16,733 bases of DNA from Alphaproteobacteria bacterium (GTDB lineage: Bacteria; Pseudomonadota; Alphaproteobacteria; CAAHEQ01; UBA3637). Below the pieces are notes generated by a model. That model worked only from the letters and a program-made list of their open reading frames with translations. It was not told the DNA's origin and ran no database searches. Positions 1-8,900 of the stretch are shown here, piece by piece (within the stretch, counting starts at the first letter, position 1; each line of letters opens with the position of its first letter). Both the position numbers and the translations under genes were made by a program. Where the stretch lies: assembly GCA_017540065.1 (NCBI GenBank), contig JAFYBU010000061.1, positions 1 to 16,733 on the forward strand. Reading direction: 5' to 3'.

Positions 1-1553
1 ATTATAATGCCGAAGATTTTGAATCAGCAGAACGGAAAGTCCGCTCTGCATTAATGGTGTCGCCTACACATGGGGATGCTCTTTATTTGTTGGGCTTAAT
101 TGCTTATAAGAAAGGTATATGGACAGAGGCCATAGATGTTCTTTCACTTGTAACACGTATATATCCGCAATATCCTAATTATCGTTTGGCTTTGGCTGAG
201 GTATATCAAGCTCATGGTGATATGGATAAAGCAAAAGAACTTTATTTGACTGAACCCAATAATGCAAAGGCAATGGCTGCTATTGGGTGGATAGAATTAA
301 AAAAAGGAAATTTAAAAGAGGCAAAACAGATATTTTTGCATAACCGTGTAGCCACCAGTTTTTACGGATTGGCAGAAATGAATAAAGGGAAAAAAAAGTT
401 AGACTACTTAAAACAAGCTTTTGAACTGGAAAAATCGCCGGAAATAGCAAAAGCATTAATCCTTTATTATATAGAAAAGAAAAAGTATACAACCGCTAAA
501 AAATATATGAAGTACGTGGCAAAAGATAAATTTATCCAAGCTCTTTTCTTAAAAGCTGAACATAAGGAATTAAAGGCAATTCAGCTATTGAAAGAATTAA
601 CTATTTCTAATCAGTTTTTATGGCAAGCATGGTTAGAATTAGCAAAAACGGCGGAAATTGTTAATGATACTAATCTGGCAGAAATGGCATATCGACATGT
701 CTTAAATCTCAAAAATGATTCATTGGAAGCATTACAAGGATTAGCCAGAACGTTAATGAAAGCAAACCGTCTAAACGAAGCAATTGATTTTTACCAAAGA
801 TTAGCCAGAGAAAATCCCCAAAATTCAGAAATGCTAGTTGCTCTTGCCGTAATTTTGGAAGGATTGAACGAAACATCAGAAGCATTGGGGCTTTATTTTA
901 ACGCACTTATTTTAGGTAGAAAAGGGTTATCCAAAAATATTGAACAACAAATTAATAAATTAGCCCAAACAGATAAAGAAACCGCCTTGCGTTTCGCAAA
1001 AGGTTGGGTAAAGAATTTTCCTAAAAATAAGGTTGCGCAAAAGGTCTTAAAAGGGCTGAAAGTTTTATTGTTTATTATTTGCTTTTGGGGATGTAACAGT
1101 TTTGCTCAAATTCCGGTTCCGGATAAAGATTTGAACCTTTTATGGCAAGCGAAAATAGCAGAATACGGTGACCCTTTGGGCCAATATGAATTGGCAAAAA
1201 TCTATGAAACGGGAAAAGATGTTCCAAAGGATTTACAAAAAGCAATTCATTATTACCAATTATCGGCTGCCCAAAATTATTTACCTTCGGCTATGGAATT
1301 GGCCCGTATTTTTGAAAATGAAATGTCTGTAAAAGATGAAAAAAAATCCATAGAATGGTATACTTTTGCGGCCAACAGGGGTGAAATGCAAGCCGAAAAT
1401 TACCTCTTTCATTATTATGATGAATTACCTCAACCTAATAAAGAAGAAGCCCTTTATTGGCTGGAAAAGATGTTAAAATCAGCATTTCCAGAAGAAACAG
1501 ATTTAACGCGGATTTCTGCAGATTATGAACGTTTAAGAAGAGAAGTACAATGA
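1..1553 (+). CDS. TPR- and Sel1-repeat protein, 5'-truncated by window edge
   Basis: The frame is open from the first bases. Codons from position 3 read YNAEDFESAERKVRSAL, a good TPR helix, so the ATG at 54 is internal and the true start lies upstream. About 516 residues are visible. Roughly the first 335 are tandem 34-residue TPR-like helical pairs, for example around bases 100-240, 590-700 and 690-880. At about 1056-1112 there is a short basic stretch, a hydrophobic core and CNSFAQ, which looks like a signal peptide or membrane anchor. After it, about 1160-1500 encodes two to three Sel1-like repeats (GQYELAKIYETG, SAMELARIFEN and AENYLFHYYDE). TPR and Sel1 repeats bind proteins; no enzyme motif is visible. 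The gene ends in an ATGA overlap with the MATE gene, so the two are probably co-transcribed. It is either a true fusion or two genes joined by loss of a stop. Repeat identity is firm; the role is unknown. Confidence 0.85.
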   Translation, partial: YNAEDFESAERKVRSALMVSPTHGDALYLLGLIAYKKGIWTEAIDVLSLVTRIYPQYPNYRLALAEVYQAHGDMDKAKELYLTEPNNAKAMAAIGWIELKKGNLKEAKQIFLHNRVATSFYGLAEMNKGKKKLDYLKQAFELEKSPEIAKALILYYIEKKKYTTAKKYMKYVAKDKFIQALFLKAEHKELKAIQLLKELTISNQFLWQAWLELAKTAEIVNDTNLAEMAYRHVLNLKNDSLEALQGLARTLMKANRLNEAIDFYQRLARENPQNSEMLVALAVILEGLNETSEALGLYFNALILGRKGLSKNIEQQINKLAQTDKETALRFAKGWVKNFPKNKVAQKVLKGLKVLLFIICFWGCNSFAQIPVPDKDLNLLWQAKIAEYGDPLGQYELAKIYETGKDVPKDLQKAIHYYQLSAAQNYLPSAMELARIFENEMSVKDEKKSIEWYTFAANRGEMQAENYLFHYYDELPQPNKEEALYWLEKMLKSAFPEETDLTRISADYERLRREVQ

Positions 1554-2899
1554 AAAAAAATATAGCTCTTTTAGAAAACGCACCTGTTGGCCAGGCAATT
1601 TTTTATCTTGCCTTGCCGTCTGTTTTTGCGATGATGGTTCAAGTTATTTATGGTTTAACAGATACTTTTTTTATCGGTCAAACAGGTGATCCAAATTTGG
1701 TAGCTTCTATTTCTCTAGTTTTGCCGTTTGCTATGATGTTGCAAGCAATAGGAAATATTTTTGCTTTTGGTGGCGGGGCATATATTTCTCAAATGTTAGG
1801 AGCAAAAAAACGTGAATATGCACGACAAATTTGTGCTTCCTCTTTTTATCTGTCTGTATTAATGGGAATTTTATTAGCCATTATTTGCCAGCCGTTTTTA
1901 GATATTATTTTATATTTATTGGGAACATCAAAAGCTACATGGATAGGAACGTATACTTATTTATCTATTTTGGTAACGTGTAGCTTTATCCAAATTCCTC
2001 AAATTGTTTTGGCCGGACTTCTTCGTTCAGAAGGAGCTACAAAGCACGCTATGTATGGGATTTTAATCGGCACAACATCAAATATCATTTTGGATTATCT
2101 TTTTATTATGTGCTTTAATTGGGGAATTTCAGGGGCAGCTTGGGCCACGGTTTTAGGTAATTTAGCCGGTGTTTGTTATTACCTCTTATACTTTATGTTT
2201 TCGGGGACTCTTTTAAGCATTCATTGGAATAATTTTCAACCAACCAAGGAGATGATTAAAAATATCATTGAAATTGGTTTACCGGTTGCTATAAATACTT
2301 TGATCATGAGTGTTTCTCACATTCTAACAAACAATGTGGCTATCAGTTATGGAGAAAATACCATGGCAGCCAGCGGAATAATGGGACGATTATTAGCAAT
2401 TGGTGTATTCTTGCAAATGGGAATAGCACAAGGATTTCAGCCTTTTGCTGGGTACAGTTATGGCGCTAAACATTTTAGCAGGTTGAAAAAGGCCTTTTTT
2501 GTGGCTTTGGGAATGTCAGTCCTTGTGGGAATTGTGATTGCCAGTACATTTTTTGGATTCGGAAAAAATTTGGTGGGACTTTTCATTAACAACGACGAAG
2601 TTATTTCAAAAGCTGTTGTTATGATTAACGCCTTTGCATGGGGACTTCCTTTGTTCGCTTTCAACTTTTTAACAGGCATAACTTTTCAATCAGCAGGTCG
2701 TCCGCGGCAAGCATTGGTTTTGGTTTTATTGCGTCAGCTGGGATTGTTCTTACCGATGCTTTATGGACTCAATTACCTTTTTGGATTTAAGGGGTTCATT
2801 TTTGCTCAGCCGCTGTCCGATATTCCCATTGGAATCCTGTCCTTGATTTTACTTCATGGATTTTTTAAAAAGTGCTTGAAACAAGAAAAATTTGGTTAA
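1550..2899 (+). CDS. MATE-family multidrug/toxin efflux transporter
   Basis: A 449-residue inner-membrane protein with about 12 hydrophobic segments in two homologous halves, the usual size and layout of MATE antiporters. These exchange Na+ or H+ for organic cations, drugs or metabolites. The N-terminal half has LALPSVFAMMVQVIYGLTD and FFIGQTGDP, close to the MepA/DinF-type branch. Conserved later motifs include LLRSEGATKHA, NIILDYLFI and ISGAAWATVLGN, with a second-half counterpart near FNFLTGITFQSAGRPRQA. The ATG overlaps the stop of the TPR-Sel1 gene by four bases, indicating translational coupling. Codons 2-4 lie in a run of eight A. The 3' end is one base from the end of the convergent pgi gene. 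The substrate cannot be read from sequence. Confidence 0.94.
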   Translation: MKKNIALLENAPVGQAIFYLALPSVFAMMVQVIYGLTDTFFIGQTGDPNLVASISLVLPFAMMLQAIGNIFAFGGGAYISQMLGAKKREYARQICASSFYLSVLMGILLAIICQPFLDIILYLLGTSKATWIGTYTYLSILVTCSFIQIPQIVLAGLLRSEGATKHAMYGILIGTTSNIILDYLFIMCFNWGISGAAWATVLGNLAGVCYYLLYFMFSGTLLSIHWNNFQPTKEMIKNIIEIGLPVAINTLIMSVSHILTNNVAISYGENTMAASGIMGRLLAIGVFLQMGIAQGFQPFAGYSYGAKHFSRLKKAFFVALGMSVLVGIVIASTFFGFGKNLVGLFINNDEVISKAVVMINAFAWGLPLFAFNFLTGITFQSAGRPRQALVLVLLRQLGLFLPMLYGLNYLFGFKGFIFAQPLSDIPIGILSLILLHGFFKKCLKQEKFG

Positions 2900-2900
2900 A

Positions 2901-4499
2901 TTATTTTCTCATTTTACGAATTTTTTCTATTAAAGCATTTGTAGAATTATCATGTTTAAGTGATTGATTTATATCAGATAATTCAGGAAGTATTTTCTTT
3001 GCCAATTGTTTACCTAATTCTACTCCGAATTGGTCAAAAGAATTAACATTCCACAATACTCCTTCAACAAAAACTTTGTGTTCATATAAAGCAATCAAAC
3101 TTCCGAAAGCCTTAGGTGTCATCTTATCAAACAAGATGATGTTACTGGGACGATTTCCCGAAAATGTTTTGAATGCCACTAATTCTTCTGCAACACCTTC
3201 TGCACGTACTTCATCAGGTGTTTTGCCACGCATCAAAGCTTCAGCTTGCGCAATCACATTAGCCAGTAATATGTCATGATGCTTTCCTGTTTCATTCAAT
3301 GAATAAACAGGGGCAATAAAGTCTACGGGAATTAAATGTGTTCCTTGGTGAATCAGTTGGTAAAATGAATGTTGTCCGTTTGTTCCAGGTTCGCCGAACA
3401 AAATTGGGCCGGTAGAATAGGGGACTTTTTTTCCTTTTTTATCCACGCCTTTTCCGTTAGATTCCATATCTAGCTGTTGCAAATAGGCTGGTAATCTGTG
3501 TAAGTATTGATCATAAGGTAATACAGCATAGCTTTCTGCTCCCATATAGTTTACATACCATGCACCCAACAACCCTAAAATAACAGGCAGATTCTTCTTG
3601 AAATCTGTTGTTTTGAAATGTTCATCCATTTCCCAGGCTCCACGCAACATTTCCATAAAATTATTGTATCCGATTCCAATCATCAAAGATAATCCGATTG
3701 CAGACCACATTGAATAACGTCCGCCAACCCAATTCCAAAATACGAACATATTGTTGGGATTGATGCCAAATTTTTGAACTTCTTCTGTATTGGTGGAAAC
3801 CGCTACAAAATGTTTTTCTACGGCTCGTTCCCCTAAATTTTTTACCAGCCAATTACGAGCAGTTGTCGCATTTGTCATTGTTTCTTGAGTGGTAAAAGTT
3901 TTACTGGAAATAATAAAAAGAGTTGTTTCCGGATCACATTTTTTCAACGTTTCTGCGATATCAGTTCCGTCTATATTGCTGACGAAGTGAAAATTGATTT
4001 TATTTGTTCTGTAAGCGGTTAAAGCATCTGTTGCCATGCAAGGCCCCAGATCTGACCCGCCAATTCCTATATTAACAACATCAATGATTTCTTTTCCTGT
4101 TGCTCCTCGCCATGTACCATTACGTACGGATTCGGAAAATCCTTGCATTTTTTTCAAAACTGCTTGTACATCAGGCATAACATTTTTTCCATCCACATAA
4201 ACAGGATTGTTCGATTGATTTCGTAAAGCCGTATGCAAAACGGCGCGCCCTTCGGTCGTGTTGATTTTTTTACCGGAAAACATTGCTTTTATGGCATTTT
4301 TCAATCCTGCTTTCTCAGCCCAATTAAACAGCAAATCCATTGTTTCATCATCAATCAAATTTTTGGAATAATCCAATAAAAAGTCATTGAAAGTTGCATG
4401 AAACTTTTGAAAACGTTCGGCGTCTTTTTCAAATGCATTTCGCATACTAAAAGATTTCATTTGTTTTGCTTTTTGCTTTAATTGGGTGTTTAATCTCAT
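2901..4499 (-). CDS. pgi: Glucose-6-phosphate isomerase
   Basis: A cytoplasmic enzyme that interconverts glucose-6-phosphate and fructose-6-phosphate in glycolysis and gluconeogenesis. Its 532 residues compare with about 549 in E. coli. Family landmarks are all present: VNIGIGGSDLGP at 142-153 and SSKTFTTQET at 198-207 for phosphate binding, signature GGRYSMWSAIGL at 259-270, and the catalytic residues expected from characterised enzymes: Glu346 in MESNGK, His377 in GTNGQHSFYQ and Lys498 in ELGKQLA. The ATG at 4499 is preceded on the - strand by AAGGAAAGG with suitable spacing, which supports this start over the internal Met14. A 79-base gap separates it from the upstream lipoprotein gene and contains a promoter-like element, so pgi probably has its own transcript. 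The gene is intact and the assignment secure. Confidence 0.98.
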   Translation of the reverse strand: MRLNTQLKQKAKQMKSFSMRNAFEKDAERFQKFHATFNDFLLDYSKNLIDDETMDLLFNWAEKAGLKNAIKAMFSGKKINTTEGRAVLHTALRNQSNNPVYVDGKNVMPDVQAVLKKMQGFSESVRNGTWRGATGKEIIDVVNIGIGGSDLGPCMATDALTAYRTNKINFHFVSNIDGTDIAETLKKCDPETTLFIISSKTFTTQETMTNATTARNWLVKNLGERAVEKHFVAVSTNTEEVQKFGINPNNMFVFWNWVGGRYSMWSAIGLSLMIGIGYNNFMEMLRGAWEMDEHFKTTDFKKNLPVILGLLGAWYVNYMGAESYAVLPYDQYLHRLPAYLQQLDMESNGKGVDKKGKKVPYSTGPILFGEPGTNGQHSFYQLIHQGTHLIPVDFIAPVYSLNETGKHHDILLANVIAQAEALMRGKTPDEVRAEGVAEELVAFKTFSGNRPSNIILFDKMTPKAFGSLIALYEHKVFVEGVLWNVNSFDQFGVELGKQLAKKILPELSDINQSLKHDNSTNALIEKIRKMRK

Positions 4500-4526
4500 T
4501 TTTTTTCCTTTCCTTAAAACGAAAAA

Positions 4527-4555
4527 ATCCTAGCACTTTATCCACGAAAGTGCAA
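4527..4555 (-). promoter_or_regulatory. Predicted sigma70-type promoter of pgi
   Basis: On the - strand, TTGCAC (4555-4550) is followed after exactly 17 bases by TAGGAT (4532-4527). These match 5 of 6 bases of the -35 consensus and 4 of 6 of the -10. Transcription would start near 4520, leaving a leader of about 20 bases that still holds the AAGGAAAGG ribosome-binding site. This lies in the only gap between the long - strand operon and pgi. It is inferred from motif and position only. Confidence 0.5.
4533..4553 (-). repeat. 7-bp inverted repeat between lipoprotein gene and pgi
   Basis: GCACTTT and AAAGTGC are perfect inverted copies separated by the seven bases ATCCACG. On the - strand the hairpin is followed, after TAGGA, by TTTTTTCGTTTT, so it could be a weak Rho-independent terminator ending the lspA operon. 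The same bases fill the spacer of the predicted pgi promoter and reach into its -35 box, so it could equally be an operator. The stem is short and A/T-rich, so termination would probably be inefficient. Confidence 0.4.
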
Positions 4556-4578
4556 GCGCATAAAATGATATTTTGAAA

Positions 4579-4731
4579 TTATTTTTCGGATTTTACCTCA
4601 GGGATTACATCAAATTCTGGTGGCACGATAATAGATTTTCCATCCACTTTTTGTGTCGGAGCCAAAGGTGGTTTTTTATGACCACAGGCAACTAACAAAA
4701 GTAAGCATGTTAAAAATAATAATTTTTTCAT
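4579..4731 (-). CDS. Mini-lipoprotein (50 aa) downstream of lspA, possible reduced DUF3035/BamF-type protein
   Basis: The start is the ATG at 4731, not the longer reading from 4782. It has a GAGGAG ribosome-binding site eight to nine bases upstream and overlaps the lspA stop as ATGA. The product opens with MKKLLFLTCLLLLVAC, a textbook type II signal peptide with lipobox LVAC and lipidated Cys16. The mature part is only about 35 residues: Lys/Pro-rich, then SIIVPPEFDVIPEV and a charged end. Residues after the Cys are Gly-His, with no Asp retention signal, so outer-membrane sorting is likely. In many Alphaproteobacteria the gene after lspA encodes a longer DUF3035 lipoprotein with an N-terminal hydrophobic-PP-D/E-F motif. 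The VPPEFD segment resembles that, but the relationship is inference. It could instead be an unrelated small lipoprotein. Confidence 0.8.
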   Translation of the reverse strand: MKKLLFLTCLLLLVACGHKKPPLAPTQKVDGKSIIVPPEFDVIPEVKSEK

Positions 4732-5177
4732 TTTTTTTCTCTCCTCATGTATTGAAACAGAAGTAATCCAGCTCCGATGCAAATGGCACTGTCTGCGATG
4801 TTAAAGGCAGGCCAATGATACGTTCCCAAATAAAAATCCAAAAAATCTACAACAGCCCCAAAACGAATGCGATCGATCAAGTTACCGATTGCCCCCCCTA
4901 AGACCATGGCTAAACCGATACGAGATAAAGTTTGAGTTTCTTTTTGAATAAAGTAAATAATCAAAGCAGAAATTGCAAGAGTTAATCCGATTAAAAACCA
5001 AACTCCCTTGGCGGATTGTGCTGACAGTAATGAAAAACTGACCCCTCGATTAAATGTTAAATATAGGTTGAAACAGGGAAAAACAGGAAAGGAATTGTGT
5101 GGAACAAGACCTTTCATTGCCCAAAATTTTGAGCCTAAATCTAACAAAAAAACAACTAAGGAAACAAGGTAAATCAT
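4728..5177 (-). CDS. lspA: Lipoprotein signal peptidase (signal peptidase II)
   Basis: An inner-membrane aspartyl protease that cleaves the signal peptide of prolipoproteins in front of the lipidated Cys. The 149-residue version has four hydrophobic segments and the family motifs: DLGSKFW near 13-19, FNRGVSFSLL at 42-51, GGAIGNLIDR at 94-103, VVDFLDF at 109-115 and FNIADSAI at 125-132. Conserved Asp102, Asp111 and Asp129 are present; the catalytic pair comes from these. I chose the ATG at 5177 because it forms a TGATG junction with the stop of the upstream hydrolase gene. AAAGGAG lies about 16 bases upstream, rather far. A TTG start at 5204 would add nine residues (LERSAIRLL) and overlap the hydrolase by 28 bases. 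The genes on both sides encode predicted lipoproteins, which are its substrates. Confidence 0.96.
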   Translation of the reverse strand: MIYLVSLVVFLLDLGSKFWAMKGLVPHNSFPVFPCFNLYLTFNRGVSFSLLSAQSAKGVWFLIGLTLAISALIIYFIQKETQTLSRIGLAMVLGGAIGNLIDRIRFGAVVDFLDFYLGTYHWPAFNIADSAICIGAGLLLFQYMRREKK

Positions 5178-5905
5178 CAGTAATCTAATTGCACTCCTTT
5201 CCAATCAGTATGTCCAATTCCCGGAACGGATTTTACGGTTGCAGACCTTGGATTTCTCATTTTTGAAACAAAACGTTCTGCCGTATATCTGGGAGTTATT
5301 TCATCTCTTCCCCCCACGTAATGAACTTGTGGGACTTCAGTCAAGATTGACAATTTATCCGCAGGATTTTGAGCATCCGGAATTTCTTTAACATCATTTT
5401 GGCGTGCATAAGCATTTGTATCCAAAATTCCCGCAATGGTAATAACTCTGGAAATGTTCATTTGACTGGCTAAATTAAGTGCAACTGTTGCGCCGCCATC
5501 ATAGCCCACCAATTCAATTGACGGAGCTTTATACTTATTTTTCAAATGTAAGATAACTTCTTCTGTTTCTCGAATAATTTCCGGATGAAAACGTTGTTCT
5601 TTGTAAATTTCAGGCTTTGTTTTACAAATTTTGTCATTTGTCCATTGACAAGGACGTCCCATATAAATGACATTAGATGAAGAATCTTGTTCGGCAAAAT
5701 AAAGGGCAATTTTATCGCTTGGATTAGGATTTCCATCCCCTTCCAAATAAATACGTAAAGGTTTTCCTTCTTCAATGCCGTTTTTTTCCCAAACAGCAAA
5801 AGTGAGATATTCAGTTTTGACTTGTCTGTCTGTAAAACCGGACGGATCGGGTGACATCCATGCGCATCCGGACAATAGCAAAGCTAGCAAAAAACTATAT
5901 TTCAT
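5177..5905 (-). CDS. Lipoprotein alpha/beta-hydrolase-like protein with Asp at the nucleophile position
   Basis: 242 residues beginning MKYSFLLALLLSGC, a type II signal peptide with lipobox LSGC and lipidated Cys14. The mature domain has an alpha/beta-hydrolase layout: strand RIYLEGDGNP at 51-60, GRPCQW at 83-88, nucleophile elbow ELVGYDGGAT at 131-140, acid-loop GGRDEITP at 198-205, and GIGHTDW with His232. The YLEGDG and RPCQ motifs match a proteobacterial hydrolase family that I recall as having GYSGGG at the elbow; here the centre is Asp136. The change may alter chemistry or abolish hydrolysis. Cys86 and Cys94 could form a periplasmic disulfide. The ATG at 5905 directly follows the addA stop, with GGAGG inside the end of addA. 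The substrate is unknown. Confidence 0.85.
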   Translation of the reverse strand: MKYSFLLALLLSGCAWMSPDPSGFTDRQVKTEYLTFAVWEKNGIEEGKPLRIYLEGDGNPNPSDKIALYFAEQDSSSNVIYMGRPCQWTNDKICKTKPEIYKEQRFHPEIIRETEEVILHLKNKYKAPSIELVGYDGGATVALNLASQMNISRVITIAGILDTNAYARQNDVKEIPDAQNPADKLSILTEVPQVHYVGGRDEITPRYTAERFVSKMRNPRSATVKSVPGIGHTDWKGVQLDY

Positions 5906-8900
5906 TTATACCTCCACCAAAGTCATATTCTCAGTCCATAACAAGTAGGCTTTAACCATTCTATCAGGAAAAATATTTTTTAGCAAGTCCTTATATGCCT
6001 TTAATTGTTTTTGATAATTAACGGGAACTGTTTGGGGTACAAAACGATTTGTTTTAAAATCAACGATAATGACTTCTTTTTCTTTAATAATAAGGCGGTC
6101 AATTTGGCCGGAAATACTTTGTTCGTTTAACTTTCCGATGACGGGGACTTCTGCCATGGAATCAGCCCCGAATAATTCTTTCAGTTCCTGTTTTTCAAAA
6201 ATACTCAACAGATTTTCCGGTAAATCAATATCTTCTGGTTTCAACCTTTCTAAAACTTCTTTACGTTTTTCTTTTGGGATATTTGGTAAATATTGTAACA
6301 TTTCATGAATAAAAGAACCCCGCTTTAATGATAATTCTTTATCTTTGTGTGTTCTTGTTTCTTGTATTTCTTCTTCTCCCATTTTGGATGGTGACAAAGG
6401 TAAGGGCTTTTCTTTGATTTCAGGAGGAACCTTCAAAGCCCATTCGGGTATGTCATTAAAATCATTGGGTAGTTTTTGTTTTTCTTTTTTCTTCACATCT
6501 TTTGTTTGCTTTGATGTAAAGGAAATTACTTTTGTAATATCATCTTCTCCCAAAGAATCTTTTATTAAATCATACCAATTATCAACAGGAGCAGAACGTT
6601 TTCCGTTATAACCGCAAATATAAAGTCGATCAGATGCCCGTGTCAATGCTACATATAATAATCGATGCTTTTCCTCTGATGCCAATTCTTCCTCATGTTC
6701 AAAATAATTTTCAAACAAATCCGGAGCATCTTTTTTTGAAATCCAAAAGGGGAGATCATCCATCCATATTAAATTTTGAGATTTACTATTTCCGGAATAA
6801 GAACGTGTATCGGGTAAAAAGACAATGTTTCCCTGTAATCCCTTTGAACCATGTACAGTCATGATACGGACTGCATTCAAGTTACTTTGATCCATATCGC
6901 GTTTAATGATGATTTCTTGGCGGTTCAGCCATGCTAGAAAACCTTGTAAAGAAGGCGTATTTTCTTGCTCATACTGTAAGGCTAAGTCCAAGAAAGCATC
7001 CAGAGCCTCATTGACTTCGTTTCCCAGGCGTGTTATGAACAAACGTCTTCCTGAAAATTCATCTAAAATACATTCTAAAAATTCAAAAGGTGGTTTTTGA
7101 TCTGCCAGGTTCAGCCAAGAATTTAATTTAAGCGCAACATCAGGAAAAACTTTTTTTACATTTTCCCATACCGAGATATTTTTAATGCGTTGGCATGCAC
7201 TGAAAAGTTGTTCTTCGCTTAAACCAATCAAAGGACTCTTTAATAGGCATGCTAAATTTAAATCATCTTCGGGTAACAAAGTAAAACGTATCAATGCCAT
7301 TAAATCTTTAATCGCAATGTGATCTGTCAGGTTAAGCCTGTCAACCCCAGCTACCGGGATATTTCTTTCCTTTAATGCACGCACAAGTTCAGGCATCAAT
7401 TTACCACGTTTTTGTAACAAAATTAAAAAATCACCTGCTTGAATCGGTCGATTTTGAGAGGGCAGAATTTCTTTACTTGAAATTAGATTTGAAATTTTAT
7501 CGGCCACTTTTTCAACACAACGTGTAAGGGCAGAAGTTGAACTTTGTCTTTTAATGGGCAGGTTCCAATCGGGAAGTTCTGCTGTATTTTCTGGGTTTTC
7601 TAAAGGCCAAATTTCTACTAATCCGGCTTCATCAGAACGTTTGGAAAGGTGTATGGAACTTACATAATCTTTAATTACGCCTTTTGCAGCTTTGGGATTT
7701 TTTAATACCTTGTTGACTAAATCCAGAATAGGGGCTGTTGAGCGAAAAGAAAAGTTAAATTGGACTGTATCGAAATCATTTTGTGATGATTTGATTTTAT
7801 TTTCAAAAAAATCATGACATCTTTCAAATTCATCCGGATGTGCCCCTTGAAAACTGTAGATAGATTGTTTTTTGTCTCCCACGGCAAACAAAGTGCGTAA
7901 CTTTTCAGATTTTCCTTCGCCAGCAAAAAAATCACCTGTTAATGCTTCAATAATTTTCCATTGCTTCGGATTTGTGTCTTGTGCTTCATCCACCAAGATA
8001 TGGTCAATTCCCCCATCCAGTTTGAACAGTACCCAAGCAGCCATTTGGGAACGTTTCAACAATTCTAAAGTTTTATTTGTCAAATCATCAAAATCCAAAA
8101 CAGCATTTTTTATTTTTGTTTGGTTATATTTTTCCAAAATATTAAAGGCAATTTTGAATAAAGCGCTGTCAGTTTCAACCAAATTAAAAGCTTTAATTTT
8201 TTCTTTTGTATCATAGACCTGTTGGGCAATAGGTTCGGTTAAAAATTTCTTCTTTATTTTCCCATCTTTTTTAAGAATATATGTATCAAAAAGTTTTGGC
8301 CAATTCTCTAATGTAAAATTTTCTAAAATAATATCATTTTCAGTATGATATTTTTCAATATGAAAGTATTGCTTTAATGAAAAGATAAGTGCATCTATTC
8401 CCGGAAAACGATTCAAAAGTTCCTCTAAACGGTCTCTATCTTTCAAGATGTTTTGTAAAACTTCTAACAAATTTTCCTTGTTCATTTTTTGTGCTAAAAA
8501 TTGAACCTCTTTTATAACATTTGGTGATTCCAAAACTTGATCCAAAGAATCCGACAGTAATTTTTGTGCGGTTAATTCTTCAGCCACAGAAAAATGCGGA
8601 GGAACATCAGCCTCTAACGGAAAACGTTCCAAAATGGTTGTACAAAAGCTGTGAATAGTCATAATTTTAAGACCGCCGGGTGTTTCCAATGCCTTTGCAA
8701 ATAACCCTTTGGCGCGTTCCAACATCTCTGTATCTGGGATCTCTTCTGTTAAAAGTTCTAATTCTTTTTGTAATTCTTCTTCATTCATGACCGACCATTT
8801 CTTCAATCGATCGGTGATACGGTTTGCCATTTCAGCAGCAGCAACTTTTGTAAAAGTTAAACATAAAATCTTATCAGTTTCACCAGTCATTAACATCAGA

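Noticed and set aside
54..56. ATG at 54 as start of the first gene
   Set aside because: The frame is open to the window edge and the preceding 17 codons form a good TPR helix, so the gene is truncated rather than starting here.
1553..1560. Run of eight A at the start of the MATE gene as a phase-variation tract
   Set aside because: Such runs are common in this A/T-rich sequence, also just before the pgi and mini-lipoprotein starts, so nothing marks it as a switch.
4732..4782. Longer form of the mini-lipoprotein beginning at 4782
   Set aside because: It would put 17 polar residues ahead of a perfect type II signal peptide; the ATG at 4731 has a GAGGAG site and couples to lspA.
5178..5204. TTG start adding nine residues to LspA
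   Set aside because: Possible, but the ATG at 5177 forms a TGATG junction and matches the usual family N-terminus; the extra residues carry no motif.
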